From an uncultured Rickettsiales bacterium (GTDB taxonomy: Bacteria > Pseudomonadota > Alphaproteobacteria > RF32 > CAG-239): a DNA stretch of 64,000 bases. Of the stretch, positions 7,569-16,013 are shown in pieces. The position numbers were made by a program, and so were the translations under genes. The notes beneath the pieces were generated by a model that was given only the letters and a program-made list of their open reading frames with translations, ran no database searches and was not told where the DNA came from. The DNA lies in the NCBI GenBank assembly GCA_900551865.1, contig URXV01000005.1:1-64000 (forward strand). Reading direction: 5' to 3'. How positions within the stretch are numbered: position 1 is the first letter of the stretch; each line of letters begins with the position of its first letter.

Positions 7569-8462
7569 ATGAATAACCAAGCTATAGAAAAAGAAACGCC
7601 GGCGCCGAAAGTTTCGGTTCTGGTGCCGGTTTACCGCCCGCGGGAAGAGTATCTGCGCGCCTGTATCGACAGTATTTTGTCGCAGACTTTTCGCGATTTT
7701 GAGCTGCTCTTGCTGGACGATTGTCCCGGGGACAAGACCGCCGAAGCCGTCATAAAAAGCTATGCCGACGGCCGGATAAGATATTCCCGCAATCCGGTCA
7801 ATCTCGGCATATCGGCCAGCCGCAACCTCCTGATTGATATGGCGCGCGGGGAATATCTTGCGGTTATGGACCATGACGACGTTTCGCTCCCCGAAAGGCT
7901 TGAAAAGGAAACCGCATATCTGGACTCCCACCCCGAAGTCGGCGTCGTGAGCGGTCGGGTTTTGAAAATTCCCCAAAATAAAGTTTCGCATAATCCCGAA
8001 ACCAGCCATGCGATTAAATTGTCGCTGATGACGGTTTGTGCCCTGACGCACCCTGCGGCAATGATAAGAAAAAGCGTTTTGCAGCAGCATCATATCCGGT
8101 ATGAAGAAGAATTCAGCCCGGCGGAAGACTATGCGCTGTGGTGCCGGCTGCTGCCGCATACGGCGTTTTATAACCTGCCCGATATCTTGCTGCATTATCG
8201 CTGGCACGAGAGCAATACCTCTATTGTGCAAAATCAGAAGATGCACAATGCGTCGTACGCCGTCCGCGCTATGGTGCAGGCCGAAAATCCGGAATTGTAT
8301 CGCGAATTTGAAAAACGGGCGCGTTATACCGGAACCTGGCGGCTGTTCGGTTTTATTCCTCTGCTGCGTATTGTCCGCGATGCCCGCTGCGCCAAAATCC
8401 TCCTCTTTGCCTGCCTGCCGCTGGTCAGTTATCGCTCAGCCGTCAAGCTGAAAGGGGAGTGA
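7569..8462 (+). CDS. Glycosyltransferase family 2
   Basis: A 297-residue GT-A fold transferase that probably adds a sugar from a nucleotide-sugar donor to a surface glycan. The family 2 N-terminus is clear (VSVLVPVYRPREEYLRACI, then FELLLLDDCPGD), with the metal-binding motif D101-H-D-D104 and an acceptor-side EDYALWCRL motif. The C-terminus carries a short RLFGFIPLLRI sequence that recurs at the end of the third gene of this operon. AGGA stands seven bases before the ATG at 7569. It is first of three tightly spaced genes and lies directly behind a putative invertible promoter segment, so expression may be phase variable. Confidence 0.9.
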   Translation: MNNQAIEKETPAPKVSVLVPVYRPREEYLRACIDSILSQTFRDFELLLLDDCPGDKTAEAVIKSYADGRIRYSRNPVNLGISASRNLLIDMARGEYLAVMDHDDVSLPERLEKETAYLDSHPEVGVVSGRVLKIPQNKVSHNPETSHAIKLSLMTVCALTHPAAMIRKSVLQQHHIRYEEEFSPAEDYALWCRLLPHTAFYNLPDILLHYRWHESNTSIVQNQKMHNASYAVRAMVQAENPELYREFEKRARYTGTWRLFGFIPLLRIVRDARCAKILLFACLPLVSYRSAVKLKGE

Positions 8463-8464
8463 CG

Positions 8465-9280
8465 ATGATTCCTAAAATTATCCATTATTGTTGGTTCGGT
8501 AACTCCCCGAAAAACGAAAAGATACGTTTTTGCATGGAAAGCTGGAAAAAAGTTCTCCCCGATTATGAAATTCGCGAATGGTCGGAAAAAGATTTATTCC
8601 GTTTTTCCGATAACCGGTATGTCCGGCAGGCTTATGAGGCGAAAAAATGGGCTTTTGTATCGGATGTCTTCCGTCTTTTTGCTTTGTATAAAGAAGGGGG
8701 AATTTATTTGGATACCGATGTCGAAGTCAGAAAAACGTTTTCCCCGCTGTTGGATGGGAACTTTTTTATCGGTTCGGAAAAGCACGGGCGTTTTGAGAGT
8801 ATCGGTACGGCTGTGATAGGCGCTGCGGCAGGCAATGGAATTATAAAAGATATGCTGTCTGTTTATGAAAATCTAGATTTTATACCCAAAAACAGAATTC
8901 CGGATTTGACGCCGAATACGGTTCGGTTGGTGCCTGTGTTCCAAAAATATGGTATTGCGAACGTCTACAGCAATGAACGGATAATAGAGATTGATAACAA
9001 GTCCCGCATTTATCCCGATTGGTATTTTTGTGTGGATACGCCGGATAGTTTTTGCGTTCATCATTTTCAGGCTTCTTGGATTAATGACTTTGACTGTAAG
9101 CTGAATGTGCATATCCCCTTGGGGCGTGGCAAATGGCTTGGATTATACCGCTATAAAAGGATAAAGCCAGAGGCAATGCTTGCATATCCGGAAACAATGA
9201 AGAAAAAAATTTGGGAGTGGGACTATGCCAAACGCAAAAAAATCCTGCTGACGTATGAAGAAAAGGGAAAGGGGGAGTAA
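8465..9280 (+). CDS. Glycosyltransferase family 32 (capsular polysaccharide type)
   Basis: A 271-residue GT32-like transferase. The opening IPKIIHYCWFGNSPKNEK is the hallmark of bacterial capsule/LPS GT32 proteins, followed by EWSEKDLF, KWAFVSDVFRLFALYKEGG and the DxD motif in IYLDTDVEV near residues 82-86. The C-terminal part contains FCVHHFQASW, typical of the family. It starts two bases after the preceding stop; GGGGAG is placed well for the ATG at 8465, and a GTG six bases earlier is less likely. It is the middle gene of the operon, so it presumably acts on the same glycan. Confidence 0.9.
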   Translation: MIPKIIHYCWFGNSPKNEKIRFCMESWKKVLPDYEIREWSEKDLFRFSDNRYVRQAYEAKKWAFVSDVFRLFALYKEGGIYLDTDVEVRKTFSPLLDGNFFIGSEKHGRFESIGTAVIGAAAGNGIIKDMLSVYENLDFIPKNRIPDLTPNTVRLVPVFQKYGIANVYSNERIIEIDNKSRIYPDWYFCVDTPDSFCVHHFQASWINDFDCKLNVHIPLGRGKWLGLYRYKRIKPEAMLAYPETMKKKIWEWDYAKRKKILLTYEEKGKGE

Positions 9281-10165
9281 ATGCAGCTTTCAATTGTTAC
9301 CGTGTGCTATAATGAAAAGGATATAGGGCGCACCTGCGAAAGCATTGTCAGCCAGTCCTGTCAGGATTTTGAATGGATTGTGGTTGACGGCGGGTCGACG
9401 GACGGTTCTTTGGAGGTTATAAAACACTACAAAGAACGTATTGATATTCTGATATCGGAACCGGACAACGGCATATATGACGCGATGAACAAAGGGATAC
9501 GCCTGGCAAAAGGGAAATGGATAAATTTTATGAACGGCGGCGACACATTTGCCGATAGCGGTATTGTCGGAGATTTTTTGCGTTTTGCCGGAGATAACCC
9601 GGCCGCAGATGTCATCTATGGCGATTTCAACCGGATGCTTCCCGACGGGGGTGTCAGAAAATCAGAATTTCCCGATGTTGTAGATAAGGTATTTTTTTAC
9701 AATAAATCGGTTAATCATCAGGCATCTTTTATCCGGAGCCGTCTGTTTCGGCGTTTTGGCATGTATGATGAAAGTTTCAGAATTGCCGCCGACATGGATA
9801 AGTGGCTTATGTTTGTAAACAACGGCTGCCTGTTCCGGCATTGGGAACGGTATGTCGCAAATTTTTATCTCGACGGAATAAGTTCGACGCACAAACAGCT
9901 TTTGGCGGAAGAATTGGGGCGCATTCACGAAAAGCGTTATGGGCAAAGGGAAGAAAAAGCCGTCTTGCAAAAGATTTCAAGCCGCCGGGATTTTCTTTTA
10001 TTTGATATTTTCCCATTGCTTGAGATTGATGATAAAAATGCCGGACAGACAACAGTCTGTAAATTATTCGGGGTTTTGCCCGTATACAGAAAAGTCAGCA
10101 AGCATGGAAAAACGCGTCATTATCTTTTCGGCTTTATTCCGTTTTTGAAAATCAGGCAGAAATAA
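9281..10165 (+). CDS. Glycosyltransferase family 2
   Basis: A 294-residue family 2 transferase (WcaA-like). Visible features are LSIVTVCYNEKDIGRTCESI, the nucleotide-binding FEWIVVDGGSTDGS, the conserved DNGIYDAMNKGIRLAKG segment, and the GGD metal site in NFMNGGDTFAD. The acceptor region has NHQASFIRSRLF. The end, YLFGFIPFLKIRQK, matches the tail of the first operon gene. The start codon follows the previous stop without a gap, with GGGGGAG overlapping that stop, so translation is probably coupled. A strong terminator follows. Confidence 0.9.
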   Translation: MQLSIVTVCYNEKDIGRTCESIVSQSCQDFEWIVVDGGSTDGSLEVIKHYKERIDILISEPDNGIYDAMNKGIRLAKGKWINFMNGGDTFADSGIVGDFLRFAGDNPAADVIYGDFNRMLPDGGVRKSEFPDVVDKVFFYNKSVNHQASFIRSRLFRRFGMYDESFRIAADMDKWLMFVNNGCLFRHWERYVANFYLDGISSTHKQLLAEELGRIHEKRYGQREEKAVLQKISSRRDFLLFDIFPLLEIDDKNAGQTTVCKLFGVLPVYRKVSKHGKTRHYLFGFIPFLKIRQK

Positions 10166-10185
10166 AAACTGCCTCGGAATATATA

Positions 10186-10228
10186 AAATAAAAGCCGGCC
10201 GGTTTATGACGCAGCTGGCTTTTATTTA
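10186..10228. terminator. Bidirectional terminator (glycosyltransferase operon / rubrerythrin)
   Basis: AAATAAAAGCCGGC at 10186-10199 pairs with GCTGGCTTTTATTT at 10214-10227, with one wobble pair. A- and T-rich outer arms let it act for both convergent transcripts. Confidence 0.82.
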
Positions 10229-10285
10229 TAAATGCTTTCCCCTGTACCGGCAATGCGCCGGTTAGGAAAATCGCTTTTCAGCGCC

Positions 10286-10825
10286 TTATTTGTTGAAGTA
10301 GCGCTTCAGCAGGCCGTCAAAGCCTCTGCCGTGGCGGGCTTCGTCTTTGGCCATTTCGTGAATGCTGTCGTGAACGGCGTCGTAGCCGAGTTCCTTGGCC
10401 AGCGTGGCAATCTGCTTTTTGCCGTCGCAGGCGCCGAATTCTGCCGCCGCGCGCATTTCAACGTTCTTTTCCGTGGAGTCGGTAACGACTTCGCCCAGCA
10501 TCTCGGCGATGCGTGCGGCATGGTCTGCTTCCTCAAAAGCATAGCGCTTGAAAGCTTCGGCGATTTCCGGATAGCCTTCGCGGTCGGCCTGGCGGCTCAT
10601 CGCCAGATACATACCGACTTCGCTGCATTCGCCGGTGAAGTGTTCGCGCAGGCCGGCAACGATGCGTTCGTCCAGGCCTTTGGCAACGCCGATTCTGTGT
10701 TCGTCGGCATAAGCCTTGTTTTCTTCGTCCATGACCTTAAACGTTTTGGCGCCGCAGACCGGACATACTTCCGGCATGGTGTCGCTTTCGATAACCTGTC
10801 CGCAAACTGTGCAAATGTATTTCAT
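10286..10825 (-). CDS. Rubrerythrin (N-terminal rubredoxin domain)
   Basis: A non-haem iron peroxidase that reduces hydrogen peroxide in anaerobes. It has 179 residues: an N-terminal rubredoxin-type iron site (C5-X2-C8 and C21-X2-C24), then a four-helix diiron domain with the ligand motifs EHFTGECSEVGMYLAM, FEEADHA and DEARHGRG. The rubredoxin domain is at the N-terminus, the arrangement called reverse rubrerythrin. I take the ATG at 10825, which has AAAAGGAC upstream, over one ten codons earlier. It is a single gene and fits the anaerobic lifestyle implied by HydG. Confidence 0.94.
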   Translation of the reverse strand: MKYICTVCGQVIESDTMPEVCPVCGAKTFKVMDEENKAYADEHRIGVAKGLDERIVAGLREHFTGECSEVGMYLAMSRQADREGYPEIAEAFKRYAFEEADHAARIAEMLGEVVTDSTEKNVEMRAAAEFGACDGKKQIATLAKELGYDAVHDSIHEMAKDEARHGRGFDGLLKRYFNK

Positions 10826-10986
10826 TACTTTTTCGTCCTTTTCAAATTGTTTCAAACAAATTATATTTAGGGAGAGAATTTGCCGATGTCAAATGCTAAA
10901 AGCTGTGTAAATAAAAAGTTTTTGTCTTGTGCCGCCCGTCAAAGCGCATAAACTGAGAGGCAGAATGCAATATAAGGGAGAAAACG

Positions 10987-12000
10987 ATGAGTGACAAGAC
11001 TATGAAGATAATCCTTTCCGTCCTGACCGTCATCCTGCTGGCGCTGATTGTCGGCCTGGTGGCGATGAAAGGCAGCTCGGTAAAGGCCGATTTGAACAAG
11101 CTGGCGCTGCGTATCGGCGAACTGCGGCAGTATCGCACGATGGGGCGTGCCGACGTCAATGCGGCGATGGAAAAGGCTTTTGCCCGCGTTGGCTATAATG
11201 TGGTGTCCGCTACCGAAGACAACCTGTATCCGGATACGGCAGCCGATGCCGGCGTAAACCTGTATATCCGCGGTTACGGTCCGTTTAACGAGGTAAAAAC
11301 CAACAAAAAGGCGGTCAATATCGTCTATATCCGCGACTACGATTCTCTGTTTGAGAACGAAATCAAGGTTTATGACGGCGTAGCCACGTCTTCGCGCGAT
11401 TTCTACAATTATCTGCTCGGCAGCGGCTATGCTGCGGCGTACATTCCGGAACTGACGGATCCGTCCGTATTCTACCCGGCGCCGAAACCCGAACTGGAGC
11501 GCGATTTGCTTTATGTCGGCGATAACGAACGCCCGAGCCCTGCGGTTGCTGCCGCGGTGGAAGCTAAACTGCCGCTGGAAATCTTCGGCCGTTTCTGGGC
11601 TGGAAATATCGACGATTCTTATATCAAAGGCGAATATATTCACGACAATGACCTCGGTGCTTATTTCTCGTCGGCGAAAATCAATCTCGTCAACGTTTCC
11701 GAACACGAGTCGCAAATCGGCATGATTCCGTCGCGCGTTTATGACATTGCCGCGAGCAAAGGCTTTATGATTGCGCCGTATAACAAGGAAATCGAAGCCG
11801 TTTTCGGCGATTCGATTCCGATGTTCAAAAATGCAGATGAACTGAAGGCATTATATAATCAGTACCTCAATAATCCGAAAGCGCGTGCTGAAAAAGCCGA
11901 AAAGGCATATAAAATCGCCGTTTCGGAATATAATGCCGATATGTTCGTACAGCGTATGAACGGATTGGTCGAGTTTCTGATTAACGAAAAGAAACTCTGA
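10987..12000 (+). CDS. Membrane-anchored CgeB-like glycosyltransferase relative
   Basis: A 337-residue protein with an N-terminal transmembrane anchor (about residues 7-26) and no cleavage motif. The C-terminal half has the pattern of the CgeB / group 1-like transferase domain: YFSSAKINLVNVSEHES, GMIPSRVYDIAASKGFMIAPYN, a GDSIPMFKNADEL loop, and a closing helix with ARAEKAEKAYKIAVSEYNADMFVQRM. RVYDIAASKGF corresponds to the nucleotide-sugar-binding R-x-x-E/D-x-x-A-x-G motif. AAGGGAG precedes the ATG. It is followed one base later by a diverged paralogue, so the pair forms an operon. The extracytoplasmic topology suggested by the anchor is odd for a nucleotide-sugar enzyme; it may instead be cytoplasmic and tethered. 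Confidence 0.75.
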   Translation: MSDKTMKIILSVLTVILLALIVGLVAMKGSSVKADLNKLALRIGELRQYRTMGRADVNAAMEKAFARVGYNVVSATEDNLYPDTAADAGVNLYIRGYGPFNEVKTNKKAVNIVYIRDYDSLFENEIKVYDGVATSSRDFYNYLLGSGYAAAYIPELTDPSVFYPAPKPELERDLLYVGDNERPSPAVAAAVEAKLPLEIFGRFWAGNIDDSYIKGEYIHDNDLGAYFSSAKINLVNVSEHESQIGMIPSRVYDIAASKGFMIAPYNKEIEAVFGDSIPMFKNADELKALYNQYLNNPKARAEKAEKAYKIAVSEYNADMFVQRMNGLVEFLINEKKL

Positions 12001-12001
12001 A

Positions 12002-13075
12002 ATGAAACTGCCGGCGGCTCAAAAGACGGTTTTGGGGCTGTTGGCGGCCATTGCGGCAGCGGCGCTTTGCGCCCTGCCGTTTTTGGCGGTTAAAAAAGAC
12101 GTTGTCTATGTTTACGCCAAATCCCCTGTTCCCGATTCCCGTGAAACAGGTTTTGTCCGCGAATTAAAGCGGTTAGGCTACGAAGTTAAATTGAATTCTT
12201 CGTCCTTGCCGGCAGCCGGGACGGTCGGCTTGTGGTTCCGTCCGCCTGAGTTTGCCTCTCAGTTGGAAACGTCCCCGGCAGCATGGAATTTTATCTATAA
12301 TGAAGATTATTATCCGTTTGACTGGCGCGGGCTGAAGAAGCTTCCCGTCGTGCTGACTCCGTACCGTGAGCTGTATGAGCATTATGCCCGCAGCAATATA
12401 AAAACGGCAATGTTTACTCTCGGCGTAAATACAGTGGATTTTTACGCGCCGGAAGCTGTTTTTCAGCCCGGATATAAGGTCTATCCGCTGGTTTATTACG
12501 GCGATAACAATAAATCGTCGCCGTTGGCTGAAAGTCTGAAAAAACAAAGTGAAAACAACAAGCCTTTGTCAGAAAGTCTGAACGCCCAAAGCAGAAACGA
12601 CAATCCATCTTCATTGGCGGAAAAATTAAAAAAATACGGCGGTACGGTGCAGGGCAACGTATGGTTTATGGGCCGCTTTTGGGAAAACGGGCTGCCGCAG
12701 CTGGTGCCGCAGGGAACGCCGGCAGAAAAGGGCAGGGAGCTTTCCCGCGCTTTTATCACCGCCGTATACGCCGCTCCCGAAACGCCTGCCGCCAAAATGG
12801 TTCCCGCCGAAACGGCGGAAGCCGCCGCCGCCGGTGCTTTGGTCATAATGCCGTCAAATCCGGCGGTAAAAGAAATCTATGGCGACAATGTGATTATGTA
12901 TGAAAAAGAAAGCGATTTTCCCGGCCTTGTCGATTATTATCTGCAAAATCCCGAAATTTCCCGCGCTAAAATTGTTGCGGCGCAGAAAATAACTGTCGAC
13001 CGCCTGAGTTCGGCTGCGTCCGCCCGCCGGTTTAAAGAAATTCTGGACTGGCTGCGGCAGAACGTCGAATCATAG
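12002..13075 (+). CDS. Diverged membrane-anchored CgeB-like protein with internal repeat
   Basis: A 357-residue paralogue of the preceding protein, with an N-terminal membrane segment (residues 10-30). The C-terminal ETAEAAAAGALVIMPSNPAVKEIYGDNVIMYEKESDF segment aligns with the sugar-binding region of its neighbour, but the usual arginine is missing, so catalytic activity is doubtful. Around residues 173-212 it carries about three copies of a 15-residue unit (SPLAESLKKQSENN / KPLSESLNAQSRND / NPSSLAEKLKKYGG) that looks like an in-frame tandem duplication. The start codon is one base after the previous stop. Role unknown, possibly an accessory partner of its neighbour. Confidence 0.68.
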   Translation: MKLPAAQKTVLGLLAAIAAAALCALPFLAVKKDVVYVYAKSPVPDSRETGFVRELKRLGYEVKLNSSSLPAAGTVGLWFRPPEFASQLETSPAAWNFIYNEDYYPFDWRGLKKLPVVLTPYRELYEHYARSNIKTAMFTLGVNTVDFYAPEAVFQPGYKVYPLVYYGDNNKSSPLAESLKKQSENNKPLSESLNAQSRNDNPSSLAEKLKKYGGTVQGNVWFMGRFWENGLPQLVPQGTPAEKGRELSRAFITAVYAAPETPAAKMVPAETAEAAAAGALVIMPSNPAVKEIYGDNVIMYEKESDFPGLVDYYLQNPEISRAKIVAAQKITVDRLSSAASARRFKEILDWLRQNVES

Positions 13076-13079
13076 CCGT

Positions 13080-13225
13080 CCCTCCTCACAACCGTCTGTT
13101 CTCCAAGACTTTCGCAGCCAGACCATCTGCCTCCCAAGCCGTCCGCTTTCCAGGCTGTCAGCAGCCAGAGCGCCCGCTCTTCATCACAACCGTTCCGCAC
13201 ATACTCAAAAGCCGTACCCGAAACA
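13080..13225. repeat. Degenerate C-rich intergenic repeat
   Basis: The stretch between two stop codons has imperfect recurring phrases: CACAACCGTCTGTTC and CACAACCGTTCCGC; CGCAGCCAGACCATCTGCC and AGCAGCCAGAGCGCCCGC. It has the same character as other gaps in this window. No gene or hairpin terminator is obvious. Confidence 0.45.
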
Positions 13226-13239
13226 GTTCCGATTGCAGC

Positions 13240-13569
13240 CTATAGCCGTTTCCAGGTGCGCTGCTTGTTTTTTTCTTCTTTATTGCGAAAAGCCTGCTCC
13301 AAATCAATGCCGTGCATATTTGCCAGCGAACAGACATAAATGAATACGTCGGCAAGCTCTTCCGCAACATTGCTGACGGCTGAACCGCTGCCGACCGAAC
13401 CGCCCTTTGCGTTTTTGCGTACGGCAGAAATAACTTCGCCGGCTTCTTCGGCAAACAGGCAGCATTCGTAAAACTTATCCGTCGTATTGAATCCGCGCTC
13501 CAACTTCATCTGCCGGACATAAGATTGAAAATCTTGCAGGGTAGGGGATTGTTTAAGTTCTAAAACCAT
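13240..13569 (-). CDS. MazG-like nucleotide pyrophosphohydrolase
   Basis: A 109-residue all-alpha NTP pyrophosphohydrolase of the MazG superfamily, expected to hydrolyse (d)NTPs or a modified nucleotide to the monophosphate and pyrophosphate with magnesium. The metal-binding motifs are visible: EEAGEVISAVRKNAK (E-E-x-x-E type) and the distal EELADVFIYV (E-x-x-D). The single-domain length matches MazG-like house-cleaning enzymes rather than full MazG. The ATG at 13569 has GAGAAGG upstream; the longer frame adds 12 unlikely residues. Confidence 0.85.
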   Translation of the reverse strand: MVLELKQSPTLQDFQSYVRQMKLERGFNTTDKFYECCLFAEEAGEVISAVRKNAKGGSVGSGSAVSNVAEELADVFIYVCSLANMHGIDLEQAFRNKEEKNKQRTWKRL

Positions 13570-13635
13570 AGCCTTCTCGCTTTTTTCTGCCTGCATGCGG
13601 TACAAACGGCATTTTTAACCTTTATATGCCGCTAC

Positions 13636-14334
13636 TTATGCATACCTGCGGTTGATAATCTCGGCGGCATCTTTCATCTCGTCCTCAATCAGGCGGTGCT
13701 CAATGCCGTCGTATTCAATAGCCTCCCAGTCAATATCGTGCCGGTCAAGCCATTCTTTGGTAAAGTCAAGCGTCTTATACTGCACCGAAAGGTCGCTCGT
13801 GCCGTGAAACAGATAAACGCCTGGCCGCGATGCCAGTTCTTTTTCCAGCATATCTTTGCCGCAGACGATGCCGGCAAAAGGAAAAACGCCGCCCAATTCG
13901 TATTTCCGGGTCAGCCCGACATACATGGCAAGCATCGCCCCCTGTGAAAATCCCATGACATAAGTGTCTTTGTTTTTGATTTTAAGTTCTTTTTGCAGAC
14001 TGCTGATAAAAGCATTCATCTTTTTTGCCGTTTCGCTGATGCGGGGGCCGGTGCGATTATAAATCTCCACAATTTCGTCCGTTGGCGTCTCCGGTTTGCG
14101 CCGCTTGCGGTCAGGGTCAACGTCAACAAGGGCATACCACTGTTTTTTCAGCGGGTTGCGTTCGCTTTGCGTGTCCGCCTCGGGCATAACGACCAGCGTA
14201 TTGTCCAAATGCTGCAACAGCATCTCTGCAAAAGGTTCAACGTCTTCAATGCAGCTGTTGTATCCGTGCAGAAAAATGATTAGCCGTGAAACCCTGTTGC
14301 CGGACTTGAATGCCTTATATTTGTACACGCTCAT
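13636..14334 (-). CDS. Alpha/beta-hydrolase, phospholipase/carboxylesterase family
   Basis: A 232-residue serine hydrolase of the YpfH/acyl-protein-thioesterase-like family. The oxyanion-hole strand is LIIFLHGYNS, the nucleophile elbow GFSQGA places S130, and the remaining triad members fit D181 (GTSDLSV) and H213 (DGIEHRL). No signal peptide, so cytoplasmic. It probably cleaves carboxylic esters or thioesters; the natural substrate cannot be told. The ATG at 14334 is preceded by ACGGAGGG at ideal distance. The MazG-like gene follows on the same strand after about 66 bases and may be cotranscribed. Confidence 0.87.
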   Translation of the reverse strand: MSVYKYKAFKSGNRVSRLIIFLHGYNSCIEDVEPFAEMLLQHLDNTLVVMPEADTQSERNPLKKQWYALVDVDPDRKRRKPETPTDEIVEIYNRTGPRISETAKKMNAFISSLQKELKIKNKDTYVMGFSQGAMLAMYVGLTRKYELGGVFPFAGIVCGKDMLEKELASRPGVYLFHGTSDLSVQYKTLDFTKEWLDRHDIDWEAIEYDGIEHRLIEDEMKDAAEIINRRYA

Positions 14335-14504
14335 ATTTCCCTCCGTCATTATCATCTCTCTTTAGTCTGTAAAAAGTTAAGAATATCCTAATACATTCCC
14401 TGAATTTACGATTATTTAAGCTATAGGCGTTAAAATCAACTCAAAGTACGGCACAGCCGTACCTGAAATCTGAAATTCAATTCATTTGCCGTGCAGGAGC
14501 AGAA

Positions 14505-15776
14505 ATGCCGCATCAAACCAGTGTTTATGAAAAAATCGTTTCCGACATTCTTGCGGGCAGAACGCCCGTTTATAAGGATTATGCCGCCGAGTGGCGCCGC
14601 CGCGGGCACCACAGGGAGGAGTTTGCCGTCTTTGCGGAATATGCCGGATATGCCGCAAAGCTGGTCTGCACGCCTGATTTTGAAATCGGAGCGGCGGTTC
14701 GGGCTGCCCGCACGGCGCAGATATCCCGGCACCTGATACCTGAGTTTTTGTTTACGCCGGCAGAAAAAAAGACTATTCTCAGAGCTGAAGAAAAAGGCCG
14801 CATAAAAGCCGGACAGGTCATTGCTTTTTCCGGCTGCCGGAGAAAAGTCTTCGGCTGCGATTACTCCGGATTGCCGGACGATACGGACGCTTTTGTCGTC
14901 TTTTCCGGGCATCCCGGTGCGGCCAGCCCTGCCGTTTTTGCCTGGTTTAATCATTTTCACCGCACCGGCCGGGCGGTAAAGCTGATTTTTTTAGGCCTGA
15001 CGGACAATCAGGGCAATTCGGATTTTACCGATTCGTCATTAATTTACAACGTCGGTTCCGAACAGGAAATGTACCGCCGCTATTTTAAGGCAATGGGCGT
15101 TTCGCATGAGATTATCGACGAATGCGTCAGCGTGCCGTATGATATTTCGACCGAAGACAATATTGCGCGTCTGGCAGAAATCAAAAACAAGATTTTCGGT
15201 GCGCGGGAGGTGAAATTTGTCATGTTCGGCTATCCCGTTTATCAAACCCGGATTGCTACCGAGTTCGCCTGGGCGTTTCAGAAAATGGAAGACGAAGGGA
15301 GCTGTCGCGGCGTCAATTTCATAATGCCTTCGTACCGGCCGAGCCAAAACGAGTACGACCGCTATTTTTCCTATGACAATTTAAACGGCATCGCCGCCGA
15401 CATCATTATCGGCAATTGTATGGCACATCCGTACCGGGTTAAGGACCAGCCCCGTTTCGATATCGGTTTGGGCACGTATCCCGAAGCGTATAAGAGGATA
15501 TTGCCGCTCAGCTTGGTGTATTCCTATCCGAACGTTGCCGCGGAGCTGGCCGGAACAGACATTAAAACCGCGGCGGCGCTGAAAATCCTCCGTGCCATCC
15601 AGCATCGCACTTATGGCTACGAACATCCGCAGAAGACCGACCGCCAGATAAGTTACAACGTGATGCAGACCCGCCGCCTGCTGTTGGAGCGCGGGCTTGT
15701 TTCCCGGGAACTCCTGCGCGGCGGATATAGGCTGCCGCGGGAAGAATACCTCCGCCGTCTTGCCGCCTGCCGTTAA
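14505..15776 (+). CDS. YdcF/DUF218-like protein with extra N-terminal domain
   Basis: A 423-residue protein, not firmly recognised. The central part fits the ElyC/SanA/YdcF (DUF218) pattern: DAFVVFSGHPGA, AVKLIFLGLTDNQGN, then EQEMYRRYFKAMGVSHEIID followed by DISTEDNIARLAEI, which matches the family's E-x-x-M...GV...I...ST-x-x-N signature. The first 120 residues are an added helical region and the last 100 an added basic tail. No signal peptide or membrane segment, unlike ElyC and SanA. The protein at 37398-38579 shares the phrase EV-x-FV...Y-x-x-R...E-x-x-W and may be a distant paralogue. Function unknown. Confidence 0.55.
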   Translation: MPHQTSVYEKIVSDILAGRTPVYKDYAAEWRRRGHHREEFAVFAEYAGYAAKLVCTPDFEIGAAVRAARTAQISRHLIPEFLFTPAEKKTILRAEEKGRIKAGQVIAFSGCRRKVFGCDYSGLPDDTDAFVVFSGHPGAASPAVFAWFNHFHRTGRAVKLIFLGLTDNQGNSDFTDSSLIYNVGSEQEMYRRYFKAMGVSHEIIDECVSVPYDISTEDNIARLAEIKNKIFGAREVKFVMFGYPVYQTRIATEFAWAFQKMEDEGSCRGVNFIMPSYRPSQNEYDRYFSYDNLNGIAADIIIGNCMAHPYRVKDQPRFDIGLGTYPEAYKRILPLSLVYSYPNVAAELAGTDIKTAAALKILRAIQHRTYGYEHPQKTDRQISYNVMQTRRLLLERGLVSRELLRGGYRLPREEYLRRLAACR

Positions 15777-15930
15777 TATCGGTACTTCACGCTCCGTACA
15801 AACCTGCCGCTAATATCTGGGTTTCGCGCTCCATACCCCCTGACTGCAATGTCGGCGCTCTGCATTTTGCCGCTGCCTGCGTTAATATCTTTGTTCCGTT
15901 TCCCTCTATCGTAATTTCTCACGCCGCTCT
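15765..15930. repeat. Decayed intergenic tandem repeat
   Basis: Starting at the end of the preceding gene, the phrase CCTGCCGTTAATATC...CACGCTCCGTAC is repeated about 43 bp later as CCTGCCGCTAATATC...CGCGCTCCATAC, and more loosely once again as CCTGCGTTAATATC. No gene; the lexA promoter follows. Confidence 0.65.
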
Positions 15931-15955
15931 GCCGTCCAAACTGCAAAAAAAGCGC

Positions 15956-15989
15956 TTGACAATCATAAAAATAAGAACTAAAGTAGAAC
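15956..15989 (+). promoter_or_regulatory. lexA promoter with SOS box GAAC-N7-GAAC
   Basis: TTGACA (15956-15961), a 17-base spacer and TAAAGT (15979-15984) form a promoter. GAAC at 15975-15978 and GAAC at 15986-15989, separated by seven bases, are the direct-repeat operator recognised by alphaproteobacterial LexA. The operator covers the -10 box, so LexA binding would block its own transcription. Confidence 0.85.
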
Positions 15990-16013
15990 AAAATTGAAAA
16001 TGACGGAGGGAAG

